Shown one piece after another: positions 17,124 to 26,679 of a stretch of DNA of 64,000 bases. Positions within the stretch are counted from its first letter, which is position 1. Each line of letters begins with the position of its first letter. The notes under the pieces are model-generated. The model ran no database searches and was not told the origin of the DNA. It saw only the letters and a program-made list of their open reading frames with translations. This DNA is from Kiritimatiellota bacterium (lineage in GTDB: Bacteria > Verrucomicrobiota > Kiritimatiellia > JAAZAB01), in assembly GCA_026398415.1 (NCBI GenBank), contig JAPLSY010000084.1, forward strand, positions 30,709-94,708, given 5' to 3'. Position numbers and translations under genes: made by a program.

Positions 17124-18791
17124 TTAATACATGCCATCCATACCGCCCATGCCACCGCCCATGCCGCCGCCCATACCACCGCCACCGCCCGCCGGCATCG
17201 GTTTTTCCTTTTCAGGGATCTCGGTCACCATGCACTCGGTGGTCAGCAGCAACCCGGCGATACTCGCCGAATTCTGGATCGCAAACCGCGTCACCTTGGT
17301 CGGATCAATGACGCCGTCCTTGAACAGGTCGGTATATTCCGCCGTCGCCACGTTGTAGCCCATACTGCCTTTGCTCTTCTTGACTTCGGCCACGACGATC
17401 GAGGCATCAATGCCCGCGTTGGCCACGAGCTGACGAATCGGCGCTTCCAGCGCGCGATTGATGATCTGCACGCCGATGGCTTCATCGCCCTTGGCCTCGA
17501 ACTTGTCCAGCATGGCCTGACAACGCAATAGCGCCACGCCACCGCCGGCCACAACGCCTTCTTCCACCGCCGCGCGGGTCGCATGCAGGGCATCCTCAAC
17601 GCGCGCTTTCTTTTCCTTCATTTCCGTTTCTGTGGCCGCTCCGACGTTAATCACGGCGACACCGCCGGCCAATTTCGCCAGGCGTTCCTGCAGTTTCTCG
17701 CGGTCATAGTCCGAGGTGGTTTCCTCGATCTCATTGCGAATCTGCGCAACGCGCCCCTGGATGGCTGCGGTCTTGCCGCCGCCTTCGATGATCGTGGTAT
17801 TTTCCTTATCCACGGTCACGCGTTTCGCGCGGCCCAGATCCTCAATCTTCACGTTTTCAAGCTTGACACCCAGGTCTTCTGTGATGCACTTGCCACCCGT
17901 CAGAATGGCGATGTCTTCCATCATGGCTTTGCGCCGATCGCCGAAGCCGGGCGCTTTCACTGCGCAGGCCTGCAATGTGCCGCGCAGGCGGTTGACCACG
18001 AGGGTCGCCAGCGCTTCGCCTTCGACTTCTTCCGCAATGATCAGCAACGGCTTGCCGGCCTTGGCCACGTTCTGCAACAACGGCAGGAGATCCTGCAGGC
18101 TGGAGATCTTCTTTTCGAAGATCAGGATGTAGGCATCCTCCAGCAGGACTTCCATGGTCTCCGCGTTGGTGACAAAGTAAGGCGAGAGATAGCCTTTGTC
18201 GAACTGCATACCTTCGACGACGTCGAGCGTCGTTTCGATGGTCTTGGCTTCCTCGACCGTCACCGTGCCGTCCTTGCCGACTTTGTCCATGGCGTCGGCA
18301 ATGATTTCGCCGATCTGCTTGTCGCCGTTGGCCGAAATGGTCGCCACCTGGCAGATTTCGGTGTGCTCTTTGACCTTCTTGCTCTGCTTGGCCAAGGCAT
18401 CGGTAACCGCCGCAACGGCCTTGTCAATGCCACGCTTCAAAGCCATGGGATCGGAACCGGCAGTCACGTTTTTCAGGCCTTCACGGTAAATGGCTTCGCT
18501 TAAGAGCGTCGCCGTGGTCGTGCCGTCGCCCGCCACGTCACTGGTCTTGCTGGCCACTTCGCGCACCATCTGGGCGCCCATGTTTTCAAACGGATCCGCA
18601 AGTTCGATTTCCTTGGCCACCGTGACACCGTCCTTGGTGATGGTGGGCGAGCCGAACTTCTTATCCAGAATGACGTTGCGACCGCAGGGTCCCAGCGTGA
18701 CTTTGACGGCGCGACTGAGCTTTTCCACGCCGCGCAAAATTGCCTGGCGGGCCTCCGCATCGTATTTCAATTGCTTGCCTCTATCTGCCAT
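17124..18791 (-). CDS. groEL: Chaperonin GroEL
   Basis: The 555-residue 60-kDa chaperonin forms the ATP-driven folding chamber with Gro[15 protein letters not shown], the long GroEL apical region and the C-terminal Gly-Gly-Met repeats ([19 protein letters not shown]) are present, the last filling the ring bottom. The ATG is preceded by AAGGAGACAGGTGTT. groES is 56 bp upstream and the pair is closed by a terminator. I looked for a CIRCE operator upstream and saw none. Confidence 0.98.
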   Translation of the reverse strand: MADRGKQLKYDAEARQAILRGVEKLSRAVKVTLGPCGRNVILDKKFGSPTITKDGVTVAKEIELADPFENMGAQMVREVASKTSDVAGDGTTTATLLSEAIYREGLKNVTAGSDPMALKRGIDKAVAAVTDALAKQSKKVKEHTEICQVATISANGDKQIGEIIADAMDKVGKDGTVTVEEAKTIETTLDVVEGMQFDKGYLSPYFVTNAETMEVLLEDAYILIFEKKISSLQDLLPLLQNVAKAGKPLLIIAEEVEGEALATLVVNRLRGTLQACAVKAPGFGDRRKAMMEDIAILTGGKCITEDLGVKLENVKIEDLGRAKRVTVDKENTTIIEGGGKTAAIQGRVAQIRNEIEETTSDYDREKLQERLAKLAGGVAVINVGAATETEMKEKKARVEDALHATRAAVEEGVVAGGGVALLRCQAMLDKFEAKGDEAIGVQIINRALEAPIRQLVANAGIDASIVVAEVKKSKGSMGYNVATAEYTDLFKDGVIDPTKVTRFAIQNSASIAGLLLTTECMVTEIPEKEKPMPAGGGGGMGGGMGGGMGGMDGMY

Positions 18792-18847
18792 AACACCTGT
18801 CTCCTTGTATTGTGTGTTTCCCTAAAAAAAGGGCGTTTATACTTACA

Positions 18848-19138
18848 TTACGCTTCGATAATGCCAAGGATGTCGTCCTCGCGGACGATCTGATATTCCT
18901 TGTCGTTCATCTTGACTTCGGTGCCGCCGTATTTCGGCAACAACACCAATTCGCCTTTTTTTACGTTCATGGGAATCAGCTTCCCATCATCATCCCGTTT
19001 CCCAGGACCAACGGCGATGATCTTGCCCTGCATGGGCTTTTCCTTGGCGCTATCGGGAATGATAATGCCACCCTTCTTGACTTCCGAATCCTTCTCCGGC
19101 TCAATCAGGACGCGATCCCCTAACGGCTGAATTTTCAT
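18848..19138 (-). CDS. groES: Co-chaperonin GroES
   Basis: This 96-residue lid of the chaperonin begins [15 protein letters not shown] and has the mobile loop [18 protein letters not shown] and the [17 protein letters not shown]-terminus. The start at 19138 is fixed by AAAGGAGGG eleven bases upstream; the longer frame to 19207 is not supported. It is the first gene of groES-groEL. Confidence 0.97.
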   Translation of the reverse strand: MKIQPLGDRVLIEPEKDSEVKKGGIIIPDSAKEKPMQGKIIAVGPGKRDDDGKLIPMNVKKGELVLLPKYGGTEVKMNDKEYQIVREDDILGIIEA

Positions 19139-19249
19139 ATATCCACTACCCTCCTTTATTTGGTTTGTTACCCTGTTCCCCGCAACACGGCCTACCCGCC
19201 TGCCCAAACTCGGCCAGGGAGCGTCGGCCAGGAAGTGCCCGGGCTTGCT

Positions 19250-21193
19250 TTACTTCTTATTCTTGTCATCCACCATCTCGAAATCAGCGTCGATGACGTC
19301 ATCGCCACCCTTGGCTGGACCAGCGCCTGGAGCCGCCTGCTGTTGGGAGTCGCCGGACGGCCCGCCCTCAGGTGGTTTCTGCTGTTGAGCGCCTTTGGCG
19401 CGCGAGTACAGGTCGGCGGAAACCGCCTGCATCTCGGTGTTGAGCGCTTCCATGGCACTGCGCAGGGTGTCGCTCCCGCCATCCTTGATGGCCGCCTTGA
19501 GTTTCTCGATCGCCGCTTCCACGCCGGCCTTCTTGGCCGCATCGATCTTGCTTCCTTGTTCCTTAAGCAGTTTCTCGGTTTCATAAACGAGAGCGTCGGC
19601 CTTGTTTTTGAGCTCCACGCCTTCGCGGCGCTGCTGGTCGTCGGCGGCATGCTGTTCGGCGTCCTTGACCATTTTCTCGATCTCGCTCTTGTCGAGGCCG
19701 CTCGTGGCGGTGATCGTAATCTTCTGTTCCTTGCCGGTGCCGAGGTCCTTGGCGCCCACGTGCAGAATGCCGTTGGCGTCAATATCGAAAGCAACTTCGA
19801 TCTGCGGCATGCCCCGGGGCGACGGCGGAATGCCGTCCAGGTGGAAACGGCCGATAGATTTGTTGTCGGGAGCCATCTTGCGCTCGCCTTGGAGCACATG
19901 GATTTCCACCGATGACTGATTGTCCGCGGCGGTACTGAAGATTTCGCTCTTGCGGGTGGGAATGGTCGTGTTGCGTTCGATCAGCATGGTGAAGACGCCG
20001 CCCAGCGTTTCGATGCCCAGGCTCAAGGGGGTTACATCCAACAGCAGGACGTCATGCACTTCACCTTTCAAAACGCCGGCCTGGATCGCCGCACCGACGG
20101 CAACCACCTCGTCGGGGTTGACGCCCTTATGCGGATCCTTGCTGAAAATTTCCTTGACCTGATCCTGGACCTTGGGCATGCGGGTCATGCCACCGACGAG
20201 TACCACCTCGTCAATTTTCGAAAATTCAATGCCGGAATCTTTCATGCAGGCGCGGACCGGGCCAACCGTGCGCTCGATGAACGCATCCACAAGCTGTTCC
20301 AGCTTGGCGCGCGTCAGGGTGACATTGAGATGCTTGGGACCGGTGGCATCGGCCGTGATGAAAGGTAAATTGATATCCGTCTGCTGGGCCGTAGAAAGCT
20401 CGCACTTGGCTTTCTCGGAAGCTTCCTTCAGGCGCTGCAAGGCCATGGCATCTTTCGAAAGGTCAATGCCATTGTCCTTTTTGAATTCGGTCACCAGCCA
20501 GGTGATGATAGCCTGGTCAAAATCGTCGCCACCCAGGTGCGTATCGCCGTTGGTGGCCTTGACCTCGAACACGCCGTCGCCGATTTCGAGGACCGAAATA
20601 TCGAAGGTACCGCCGCCCAGGTCATAGACCGCAATCTTTTCGTCCTTTTTCTTGTCGAGCCCGTAGGCCAGCGAAGCCGCCGTCGGCTCGTTGATGATGC
20701 GCAACACCTCGAGCCCGGCGATCTTGCCGGCGTCCTTGGTGGCCTGGCGCTGGCTGTCATTGAAATAGGCCGGCGTGGTAATAACCGCCTGGGTAATCTT
20801 CTCGCCCAAATAGGCCTCGGCATCGGCTTTCATCTTCTGCAGGATCATGGACGAGATTTCCGGCGGCGAATAAATTTTATCGCCGATCTTGACATTGGCA
20901 TCGCCGTTCTTGGCCCGGACCACCTCGTAGGGCACCAGTGTAATCTCGCGGGCCACTTCCTCGAATTTGCGGCCCATGAACCGCTTGATGGAATAGACCG
21001 TGTTCTTTGGGTTCGTAACCGACTGGCGCTTGGCCGCCTGGCCAACCAACCGCTCACCGCTCTTGGTGAAGGCCACCACGGAGGGCGTTGTGCGCATCCC
21101 ATCCGCATTGGGAATAACCACCGGTTGGCCACCTTCCATGATGGCCATGCATGAGTTGGTCGTACCTAAATCAATGCCTAATACTTTTGACAT
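19250..21193 (-). CDS. dnaK: Chaperone DnaK (Hsp70)
   Basis: The 647-residue Hsp70 has [10 protein letters not shown] near the N-terminus, the phosphate and adenosine motifs ([28 protein letters not shown]), the linker-substrate domain junction [11 protein letters not shown] and a C-terminal lid ending in a charged [17 protein letters not shown] tail. The ATG at 21193 has CAGGAGA 8 bases upstream; the TTG two codons earlier is not needed. No grpE or dnaJ is adjacent. Confidence 0.98.
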   Translation of the reverse strand: MSKVLGIDLGTTNSCMAIMEGGQPVVIPNADGMRTTPSVVAFTKSGERLVGQAAKRQSVTNPKNTVYSIKRFMGRKFEEVAREITLVPYEVVRAKNGDANVKIGDKIYSPPEISSMILQKMKADAEAYLGEKITQAVITTPAYFNDSQRQATKDAGKIAGLEVLRIINEPTAASLAYGLDKKKDEKIAVYDLGGGTFDISVLEIGDGVFEVKATNGDTHLGGDDFDQAIITWLVTEFKKDNGIDLSKDAMALQRLKEASEKAKCELSTAQQTDINLPFITADATGPKHLNVTLTRAKLEQLVDAFIERTVGPVRACMKDSGIEFSKIDEVVLVGGMTRMPKVQDQVKEIFSKDPHKGVNPDEVVAVGAAIQAGVLKGEVHDVLLLDVTPLSLGIETLGGVFTMLIERNTTIPTRKSEIFSTAADNQSSVEIHVLQGERKMAPDNKSIGRFHLDGIPPSPRGMPQIEVAFDIDANGILHVGAKDLGTGKEQKITITATSGLDKSEIEKMVKDAEQHAADDQQRREGVELKNKADALVYETEKLLKEQGSKIDAAKKAGVEAAIEKLKAAIKDGGSDTLRSAMEALNTEMQAVSADLYSRAKGAQQQKPPEGGPSGDSQQQAAPGAGPAKGGDDVIDADFEMVDDKNKK

Positions 21194-21619
21194 TGGCAAT
21201 TCTCCTGAAAGTAATCAGTTTCTTTATCATTAATATAAAAATTTACAGTAACATAATTAGCAAGGAATATGCCAAGATCCTGTTTGTTGCCGGCATCATG
21301 ATAATATCATGTTGAATATAAGATAAATACAACTAATTTATTTTATTTATCTTTTTATGACTTATCACCATACCGGGACATTATGTCTCTTTTTTTTAGA
21401 AAAGTGTGACATTTTAGCATTGTATTATGGCGCATATATTGCATCAAGGCGGCATTCACAAGGGCAGAATCGTGATTGCATTATCAGCCAAAATTTCATT
21501 AAGTCCTCCGCTCACGGACCGAACAGCAAAACGGAAGTCACCATCATGGCCGTTATCTGACGTCCCGCCTTTGTCTCGACGATCAGAGATGTCGAAACTA
21601 CGGCGGGCAGGCTATTGTC
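21194..21619. other. AT-rich spacer upstream of dnaK with a perfect palindrome
   Basis: This 426-bp spacer between divergent dnaK and the TauE/SafE gene is much more AT-rich than its neighbours. It contains the 15-bp palindrome CATGATAATATCATG at 21298-21312, about 105 bp upstream of dnaK. Short open frames here have no coding look. No CIRCE motif (TTAGCACTC...GAGTGCTAA) and no clear sigma-32 promoter are visible. Confidence 0.55.
21298..21312. promoter_or_regulatory. Palindromic candidate operator upstream of dnaK
   Basis: A perfect 7+1+7 palindrome, CATGATA-A-TATCATG, stands in the AT-rich leader of dnaK. Position and symmetry suit a dimeric regulator, but no protein is assigned. Confidence 0.35.
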
Positions 21620-22390
21620 ATGGGATCGGATATGGATGCCTCGCTATTTAATCTTTCACTCGGCCCCTGGTGTCTGGCCATCCTTTGCGGGGTACTGGTG
21701 GGTTTCAATAAGACCGGCATGCCCGGGGCGGCGATATTTGCCGTGCCTTTGATGGCAATGATTTTCCCCGCGGGCAAATCCACCGGTATTTACCTGCCCA
21801 TGCTGATCGCGGGAGACGTGTTCACCCTTCTCTATTATCGGCGTCATGCCCAGTGGCACTACGTTTTACGGCTGTTGTCCTGGGGCGCGGCCGGCATCCT
21901 CCTGGGCTTCTGGGTGATCCGGCATTATCAGATGACCGACCTGCACCTCCAGCGGCTGATTGGCGTCATTGTTCTCGGAATTCTCGGGACGGGACTCTGG
22001 ATGAGCCGGCGCCCGAATGCGCTGGCTGTGCCGCACACTTGGTGGTTTGCCGCCGGCATGGGCCTGATCGGCGGATTCACCACCATGACCGCCAACGCCG
22101 CCGGTCCGATCTGGATCGTTTACCTCCTGGCCATGAATTTGAATAAGCACGAATTTCTCGGTACCAGCGGCTGGATCTATCTTATCTTGAACCTGTTCAA
22201 GGTGCCCTTTAGCTGCGCCCTCGGCTTTATCAGCGCCGATAGTCTGATCTTCGATTTAAAACTGGTTCCGGCCGTGGCGCTGGGCGCCGGGGCCGGCATC
22301 CTTACCCTTAACCGCATTCCCCAGAAAGCCTTCGATACCATCATCCGCATCCTAACCGCCCTGGCCGCGCTAAAATTACTGTTTGGGTAG
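21620..22390 (+). CDS. TauE/SafE-family membrane permease
   Basis: The 256-residue protein is a predicted inner-membrane transporter with about seven or eight hydrophobic segments. The GVLVGFNKTGMPGAAIFAVPLMAMIF segment with a conserved Asn-Lys-Thr-Gly, and the later GLIGGFTTMTANAAGPIWIVYLL segment, are family hallmarks. Members export sulfite, sulfoacetate or related organosulfur anions; the substrate here is not known. Starts at 21620 and 21632 are both possible. It is divergent from dnaK and has no operon partner. Confidence 0.85.
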   Translation: MGSDMDASLFNLSLGPWCLAILCGVLVGFNKTGMPGAAIFAVPLMAMIFPAGKSTGIYLPMLIAGDVFTLLYYRRHAQWHYVLRLLSWGAAGILLGFWVIRHYQMTDLHLQRLIGVIVLGILGTGLWMSRRPNALAVPHTWWFAAGMGLIGGFTTMTANAAGPIWIVYLLAMNLNKHEFLGTSGWIYLILNLFKVPFSCALGFISADSLIFDLKLVPAVALGAGAGILTLNRIPQKAFDTIIRILTALAALKLLFG

Positions 22391-22442
22391 AACCGATTTT
22401 AACAATGACCACCTCCGCCAATGAAAATGCTCAAAGGCAACC

Positions 22443-22471
22443 TTGACACGATAAAGAATAGTAGTAACAAT
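22443..22471 (+). promoter_or_regulatory. Candidate sigma-70 promoter
   Basis: TTGACA at 22443-22448 is followed after 16 bp by TAACAAT, about 95 bp upstream of the next gene's ATG. Confidence 0.45.
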
Positions 22472-22565
22472 ACCGTCAATAACCGAATGGACCTCTCTTC
22501 GAAAATTTTAACGGAAAGTTTGAATACGCAGGTAACCGGATTTTACAACGGGAAGGAAGACTTTT

Positions 22566-23369
22566 ATGGTAAAAAACAAAGCAACGCTGTTGCCGATTGT
22601 TGATTTCTGCGGGCTCAAGGTGACGCGGCTCCTTCTTGGCGCCAATCCGCTTGCAGGTTACAGCCATCAAAACGAGAAGCGCGACAAGGAGATGATGGCG
22701 TACTACACGATCGAACGCATCAAGGAGACCTGGGCACGCGCGGAAGCCGCCGGCATCAATACGATGATTACCAACAACGAGACCAGCCACGTCGTTCAAG
22801 CGGTGCGTGAATACCTGGGTAACGGGGGTAAGCTCCAGTGGATTGCGCAGGTCAATGGACGGGATAAGTCCGATATGCTCAAAGCCATTGACGAAGTGGC
22901 GGATATCGGATGCAAAGCGCTTTATTTTCATGGCGCCCAAACGGACGGCCTCTACAGCAAGAGAGACGATAAAACATTACGGACCTGGTACGAGCATGCT
23001 CGGGCACGCGGCATACCCGTGGGGGTGGCCGGCCACGCTCCGGAAGCGCATTTATGGGTGAACAGCCTGGACATTGTCGATTTCCACGTCGTGTGCTTTT
23101 TTAACTGCGGCAGCCTGCACGATGGCAAAGGAGAGCGATTCAAACTGAAGGACATAATTCCTGCGGTCGAATGCGTGCGCCGGATCAAGAAGCCATGCAT
23201 CGGCTACAAGATCATGGGCGCGGGCCGGATAGACCCGCGCATGGCGTTCGAATATGCTTTCGAGCACATCAAGGCTACGGACGTGGTAAATGTCGGCATG
23301 TACCGCGGCGATAAAGACAACATGCTTGAAGAAAACGTCGCCATGGTCCGCGAAATTCTTGGCGGCTAA
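22566..23369 (+). CDS. TIM-barrel-like protein, function unassigned
   Basis: I do not assign a function to this 267-residue protein. It starts MVKNKATLLPIVDFCGLKVTRLLLGANPLAGYSHQN, with the sort of pattern seen at the start of aldo/keto reductases (KVTRLLLGANPL). Alternating strands and helices suggest an incomplete or circularly simple TIM barrel. The catalytic Tyr/Lys pair of aldo/keto reductases is not evident. HVVCFFNCGSLHDGKGE and KKPCIGYKIMGAGRIDPRMAFEYAFEHIKATDVVNVGMY are well-formed barrel strands. GGAAGGA lies about 8 bases upstream of the ATG. A terminator-like hairpin follows. Confidence 0.75.
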   Translation: MVKNKATLLPIVDFCGLKVTRLLLGANPLAGYSHQNEKRDKEMMAYYTIERIKETWARAEAAGINTMITNNETSHVVQAVREYLGNGGKLQWIAQVNGRDKSDMLKAIDEVADIGCKALYFHGAQTDGLYSKRDDKTLRTWYEHARARGIPVGVAGHAPEAHLWVNSLDIVDFHVVCFFNCGSLHDGKGERFKLKDIIPAVECVRRIKKPCIGYKIMGAGRIDPRMAFEYAFEHIKATDVVNVGMYRGDKDNMLEENVAMVREILGG

Positions 23370-23402
23370 AGCGCGATGGACTGAACCTTACCGCTTTACC
23401 TT

Positions 23403-23462
23403 AACAGGACCCCGATGCCCTATCGAACCCTTTTCGAATAGGGTCTAGTTACCTGTTTTTTC
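23403..23462 (+). terminator. Terminator-like hairpin
   Basis: AACAGG (23403-23408) pairs with CCTGTT (23452-23457) around an inner hairpin, CCCTATCGAA with TTCGAATAGGG, and runs into TTTTTTCC. It lies about 35 bp past the preceding gene's stop. Confidence 0.6.
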
Positions 23463-23532
23463 CTTTGAATCCAGCGGCTGGTTTCACTATGCTGCACTTT
23501 GGTTCAAGGGGTCAGGAGCAGAGGACAATACG

Positions 23533-24495
23533 ATGAGAGCATTATCCGGCATTCAGCCTTCCGGCAAACTGCATGTGGGCAACTATTTCGGCATGATGAA
23601 ACCCGCCCTGGAACTCCAGGAAAAGGGCGAGACGTTTTATTTTATCGCCAATTATCACGCCCTGACCTCGGTCAATGAAGCCGAAGCCCTGCGCGCGGGC
23701 ACGCGGGACGTAGCTTTGGATTTCCTGGCCTGCGGCCTCGATCCCGAACGCACGGTGTTTTACCGCCAGAGCGATATCCCCGAGGTTCATGAACTTGCCT
23801 GGCTGCTTTCCATCGTCACACCCCTGAGCCTTCTGGAGCGCTGCCATTCTTACAAGGACAAGGTGGCCAAAGGCGTACCGGCCAACCATGGGCTTTTCGC
23901 TTACCCGGTCCTGATGGCCGCGGACATTCTGGCTGTCCAGGCCGATGTCGTCCCCGTCGGCCAGGATCAGAAACAGCACGTCGAGGTCACGCGCGACATT
24001 GCCATCAAGTTCAACCAAAAATTCGGTGAGACGTTCAAGATCCCGGCGCCGATGATCCGCGCCTCTGTGGCCGTAGTGCCCGGCCTTGACGGCCAGAAAA
24101 TGTCAAAATCCTACAACAACACGATCGAACTGTTCGCGCCGCAGGCGGACACGCGCAAGGCCATTATGCGCATAGTGACCGACAGCAAGACCGTCGCGGA
24201 ACCGAAAGACCCCACGGCTTGCAACATATTCAAGCTTTATTCGCTGTTTGCAACCGACACCGAACGCGAGGCCATGGCCGCACGCTACCGCGCCGGCGGC
24301 CTGGGTTATGGTGAAGTCAAGAAAGCGCTGTATGAACATTTCCAGGCCTATTTTGAACCGTTCCGGCAGCGGCGCGAGGAGTTTCAGAAGAACCCGGAGC
24401 GGGTCGAGCAGATTCTCCAGCGCGGCGCGGCGCGGGCCCGGGAAGAACTGCGCAAAACCTTAAAAGCCGCCCGCCGGGCCGTGGGCCTGGAGTAA
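23533..24495 (+). CDS. trpS: Tryptophanyl-tRNA synthetase
   Basis: The 320-residue class I synthetase charges tRNA-Trp. The HIGH-equivalent is in GIQPSGKLHVGNYFG (residues 5-19) and the KMSKS loop in DGQKMSKSYNN. Length is typical. AGAGGA lies 7 bases before the ATG. No neighbour is functionally linked. Confidence 0.97.
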   Translation: MRALSGIQPSGKLHVGNYFGMMKPALELQEKGETFYFIANYHALTSVNEAEALRAGTRDVALDFLACGLDPERTVFYRQSDIPEVHELAWLLSIVTPLSLLERCHSYKDKVAKGVPANHGLFAYPVLMAADILAVQADVVPVGQDQKQHVEVTRDIAIKFNQKFGETFKIPAPMIRASVAVVPGLDGQKMSKSYNNTIELFAPQADTRKAIMRIVTDSKTVAEPKDPTACNIFKLYSLFATDTEREAMAARYRAGGLGYGEVKKALYEHFQAYFEPFRQRREEFQKNPERVEQILQRGAARAREELRKTLKAARRAVGLE

Positions 24496-24499
24496 ATGA

Positions 24500-24574
24500 G
24501 AAATGAAGAATGAGTGGCAAAGGGACGGACGCCAGACGCCTGACACCAGACGCCTGACACCAGACGCCAGATCG
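24500..24574. repeat. Heptad repeats after trpS
   Basis: A short AAATGAG/AAATGAA/GAATGAG block is followed at 24528-24574 by six clean heptamers of GACGCCA, GACGCCT and GACACCA type. The rest of this 241-bp spacer to scpA holds nothing I can support. Confidence 0.85.
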
Positions 24575-24736
24575 AACAAAAACCAATTGATGGAAGGATT
24601 TGAGTGATTAATGTTGCCTTGGAGAAGACTGCTCAACAGCGGAGATTGGGCGGCAGGTAGGCGCACTGCTATAAATAGTGACTGGCGACAAGAACACTTT
24701 GCTTACGACTAAACGCCGCGTTGGGATAAATACAAC

Positions 24737-25672
24737 ATGCCGATCCAGGAAGAATACAAGGTCAAGTTGGAAGTGTTCGAGGGCCCGCTGGACCTCCTGC
24801 TCTACCTCATCAAGAAGGACGAGGTGGATATCTATGATATTCCCATCGAGTTGATCACGCGCCAGTATATGGAATACCTCGGCCTGATGCGGATGCTGGA
24901 TCTCGATATCGCCGGCGAGTTTCTCGTGATGGCGGCCACGCTAATGATGATCAAGAGCCGCATGCTCCTGCCGCCGGAGGAGCGGTCCGAGCTGGAGGCC
25001 GAGGAGGAGGATCCGCGCTGGGAACTCATCCGCCAGTTGATCGAGTACAAAAAATTCAAGGATGCCGCGGCCAACCTGCAGGAGATGGAATCCCGCACGG
25101 GCAATATGTTCCTGCGCAGTGCGGAGGACCCGGTGGTTGTCATGGAACAGCCGGGCGTCGGATTGGAGGACGTCACCATTTTCGACCTGATTGCGTCCTT
25201 TAACGAAGCGCTCAAGCGGATCCAGGTGAATGAAATCGGCGAAATCATGGCCGAGCGTTTCACGGTGGCCGACGGCATCGAATCCATCCTAGGGCGTATT
25301 AAGCGTGAAACACAGTTGGTCTTTGCCACGCTGTTCCGGCCGCTCAGCACGCGTCATGAAATTATTATAACCTTTCTGGCCCTGCTTGAGCTGATCCGCC
25401 TGCGCCAGGTGGTGGCCCGGCAGGAGGCGGTTTTTGGGGATATTGTGATCATGCGCCCGGAGACGGAACAGAGGACGGAGGACAGACGACAGACGACGGA
25501 TGACGGACGCCGGAAAACGGGCGAAGCAAACAGCGAAGATCCAACACCAGGCTCCGCGGCTCGACTGAGCTCGTCGCTCGACCCAGAGGCTCTCGACGGG
25601 CCGAAGTCCGAAGCGCTTCGCCCAGGCGAGTCGAACGCCCAACGTCCAATGGAAGATCAGAATAAGATTTGA
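24737..25672 (+). CDS. scpA: Segregation and condensation protein A
   Basis: The kleisin subunit of the SMC-ScpAB condensin bridges the SMC heads and binds ScpB. The N-terminal YKVKLEVFEGPLDLLLYLIKKDEVDIYDIPI is diagnostic, and the winged-helix region around 190-235 (FATLFRPLSTRHEIIITFLALLELIRLRQV) contacts the SMC head. The native protein probably ends near residue 245. The remaining 65 residues are encoded by a GACGACA-type heptad repeat (DRRQTTDDGRR) and by a 76-bp palindromic element (residues about 271-296) identical to an intergenic copy 3.4 kb away. It is the first gene of scpA-scpB-pheA-hisC. Confidence 0.92.
   Translation: MPIQEEYKVKLEVFEGPLDLLLYLIKKDEVDIYDIPIELITRQYMEYLGLMRMLDLDIAGEFLVMAATLMMIKSRMLLPPEERSELEAEEEDPRWELIRQLIEYKKFKDAAANLQEMESRTGNMFLRSAEDPVVVMEQPGVGLEDVTIFDLIASFNEALKRIQVNEIGEIMAERFTVADGIESILGRIKRETQLVFATLFRPLSTRHEIIITFLALLELIRLRQVVARQEAVFGDIVIMRPETEQRTEDRRQTTDDGRRKTGEANSEDPTPGSAARLSSSLDPEALDGPKSEALRPGESNAQRPMEDQNKI
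25460..25520. repeat. Heptad repeat inside scpA
   Basis: Heptamers GAGGACA GACGACA GACGACG GATGACG GACGCCG are translated as EDRRQTTDDGRR in the ScpA tail. Confidence 0.85.
25547..25622 (+). mobile_element. 76-bp palindromic element, copy within scpA
   Basis: This 76-bp stretch is identical, base for base, to 28959-29034 in the hisC-smc spacer. It begins CCAGGCTCCGCGGCTCGAC and ends GAAGCGCTTCGCC. It keeps the scpA frame open to the native stop region. Confidence 0.85.
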
Positions 25673-25680
25673 GGATTTTT

Positions 25681-26676
25681 ATGACAGAAGAAACGCATAA
25701 TATGACCACTGCGCATGCTCAACCGGAACTCAAACAGGTCCTGGGCGCCCTGGTATTTGCCGCCCGGAAACCGATTGCGGCGGGTGAATTGCGCGAGCTA
25801 TTGGCGCAGGTGGCCCAAAACGGCGAAGACGCCGCCCATGCGTTCGCCAAAATCCAGGAAAGCGATATTCGGACGGCCCTCGAACAATTGAAGGCTGAGT
25901 TTGACGAACGCAAGCTGGGTCTTATTCTCGTGGAGGTGGCGGGTGGGTTCCGGTTCCAGACTGATCCGGCTGGCGGCCCTTGGGTGCGTCTGTTGTTGAA
26001 CCTGGACAAGCCGGCGCGCCTTTCCAAGCCGGCCTTGGAAACGCTGGCCATTATCGCATATCGTCAGCCGACTACCCGCGCCGAAATTGAGGCTTTGCGC
26101 GGCGTCAACGTGGACGCCATGATGCGCCACTTGCTGGAACTGCAGTTGATCCGCATCGTTGGCCGCAGCGACCTGCCGGGAAGACCGCTGATGTACGGAA
26201 CGACCCAATTGTTCCTGGAACATTTCGGCCTGAGCAGTGTCAAGAACCTGCCGGGCGTCGAGCAATTGTCGCGGCGGGATGCTGAACGCGTGAAGCGGGA
26301 AGCAAACGCCGGCAAAGATAAGACTGACGCCGGACACCAGACACCAGACGCCGGCCAGGAGAAGACGGAAGACGGCCTGACGCCAGACACCGGACGACAG
26401 CCTGCCCTGCGTAGCCTTGGCGACTCGCCTGGGCGAAGCGCTTCGGCGGAGCCTGGAGCAGGGACGCCGAACATCGGCCCGGAAGACAAAGGCGGGACGG
26501 CAGAGGATGGTTCTGCAGAAGCTCAGGACACCAGCAAAGAAGAGGCCAAGGGCAAGGATCAAGACAAAGCAGAAAAGACAGAACCGGAGGAAAAAGAGGA
26601 AGAGTACGACGAAGACGAGGATGAAGAGGATGACGAAGATGAGGATGAAGACGAGGACGTTGAAGGAAGGAAATGA
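25681..26676 (+). CDS. scpB: Segregation and condensation protein B
   Basis: ScpB binds ScpA as a dimer in condensin. Residues 1-200 hold the two winged-helix domains (LKQVLGALVFAARKPI, PALETLAIIAYRQPTTRAEIEALRGVN, GRPLMYGTTQLFLEHFGL). After about residue 205 there is a long low-complexity tail. It contains heptad-repeat peptides (26328-26356), an in-frame copy of the palindromic element (26424-26456) and an Asp/Glu-rich C-terminus of about 40 residues. The ATG at 25681 is 8 bp after the scpA stop with GAGG upstream. pheA begins 3 bp after its stop, so the operon is tightly coupled. Confidence 0.92.
   Translation: MTEETHNMTTAHAQPELKQVLGALVFAARKPIAAGELRELLAQVAQNGEDAAHAFAKIQESDIRTALEQLKAEFDERKLGLILVEVAGGFRFQTDPAGGPWVRLLLNLDKPARLSKPALETLAIIAYRQPTTRAEIEALRGVNVDAMMRHLLELQLIRIVGRSDLPGRPLMYGTTQLFLEHFGLSSVKNLPGVEQLSRRDAERVKREANAGKDKTDAGHQTPDAGQEKTEDGLTPDTGRQPALRSLGDSPGRSASAEPGAGTPNIGPEDKGGTAEDGSAEAQDTSKEEAKGKDQDKAEKTEPEEKEEEYDEDEDEEDDEDEDEDEDVEGRK
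26424..26456 (-). mobile_element. 33-bp palindromic element within scpB
   Basis: In reverse orientation this matches 29124-29156 with a single mismatch. It encodes about SPGRSASAEPG in the ScpB tail and lies between flanking CCTGCCCTGCGTAGCC and AGCAGG sequences that also recur near 29.09 kb. Confidence 0.75.
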
Positions 26677-26679
26677 ACC

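Noticed and set aside
19139..19249. CIRCE operator before groES
   Set aside because: No TTAGCACTC...GAGTGCTAA pair is present in the leader.
22421..22603. 60-codon frame upstream of the TIM-barrel gene
   Set aside because: It covers the promoter and overlaps the next gene's start, and its composition is not coding-like.
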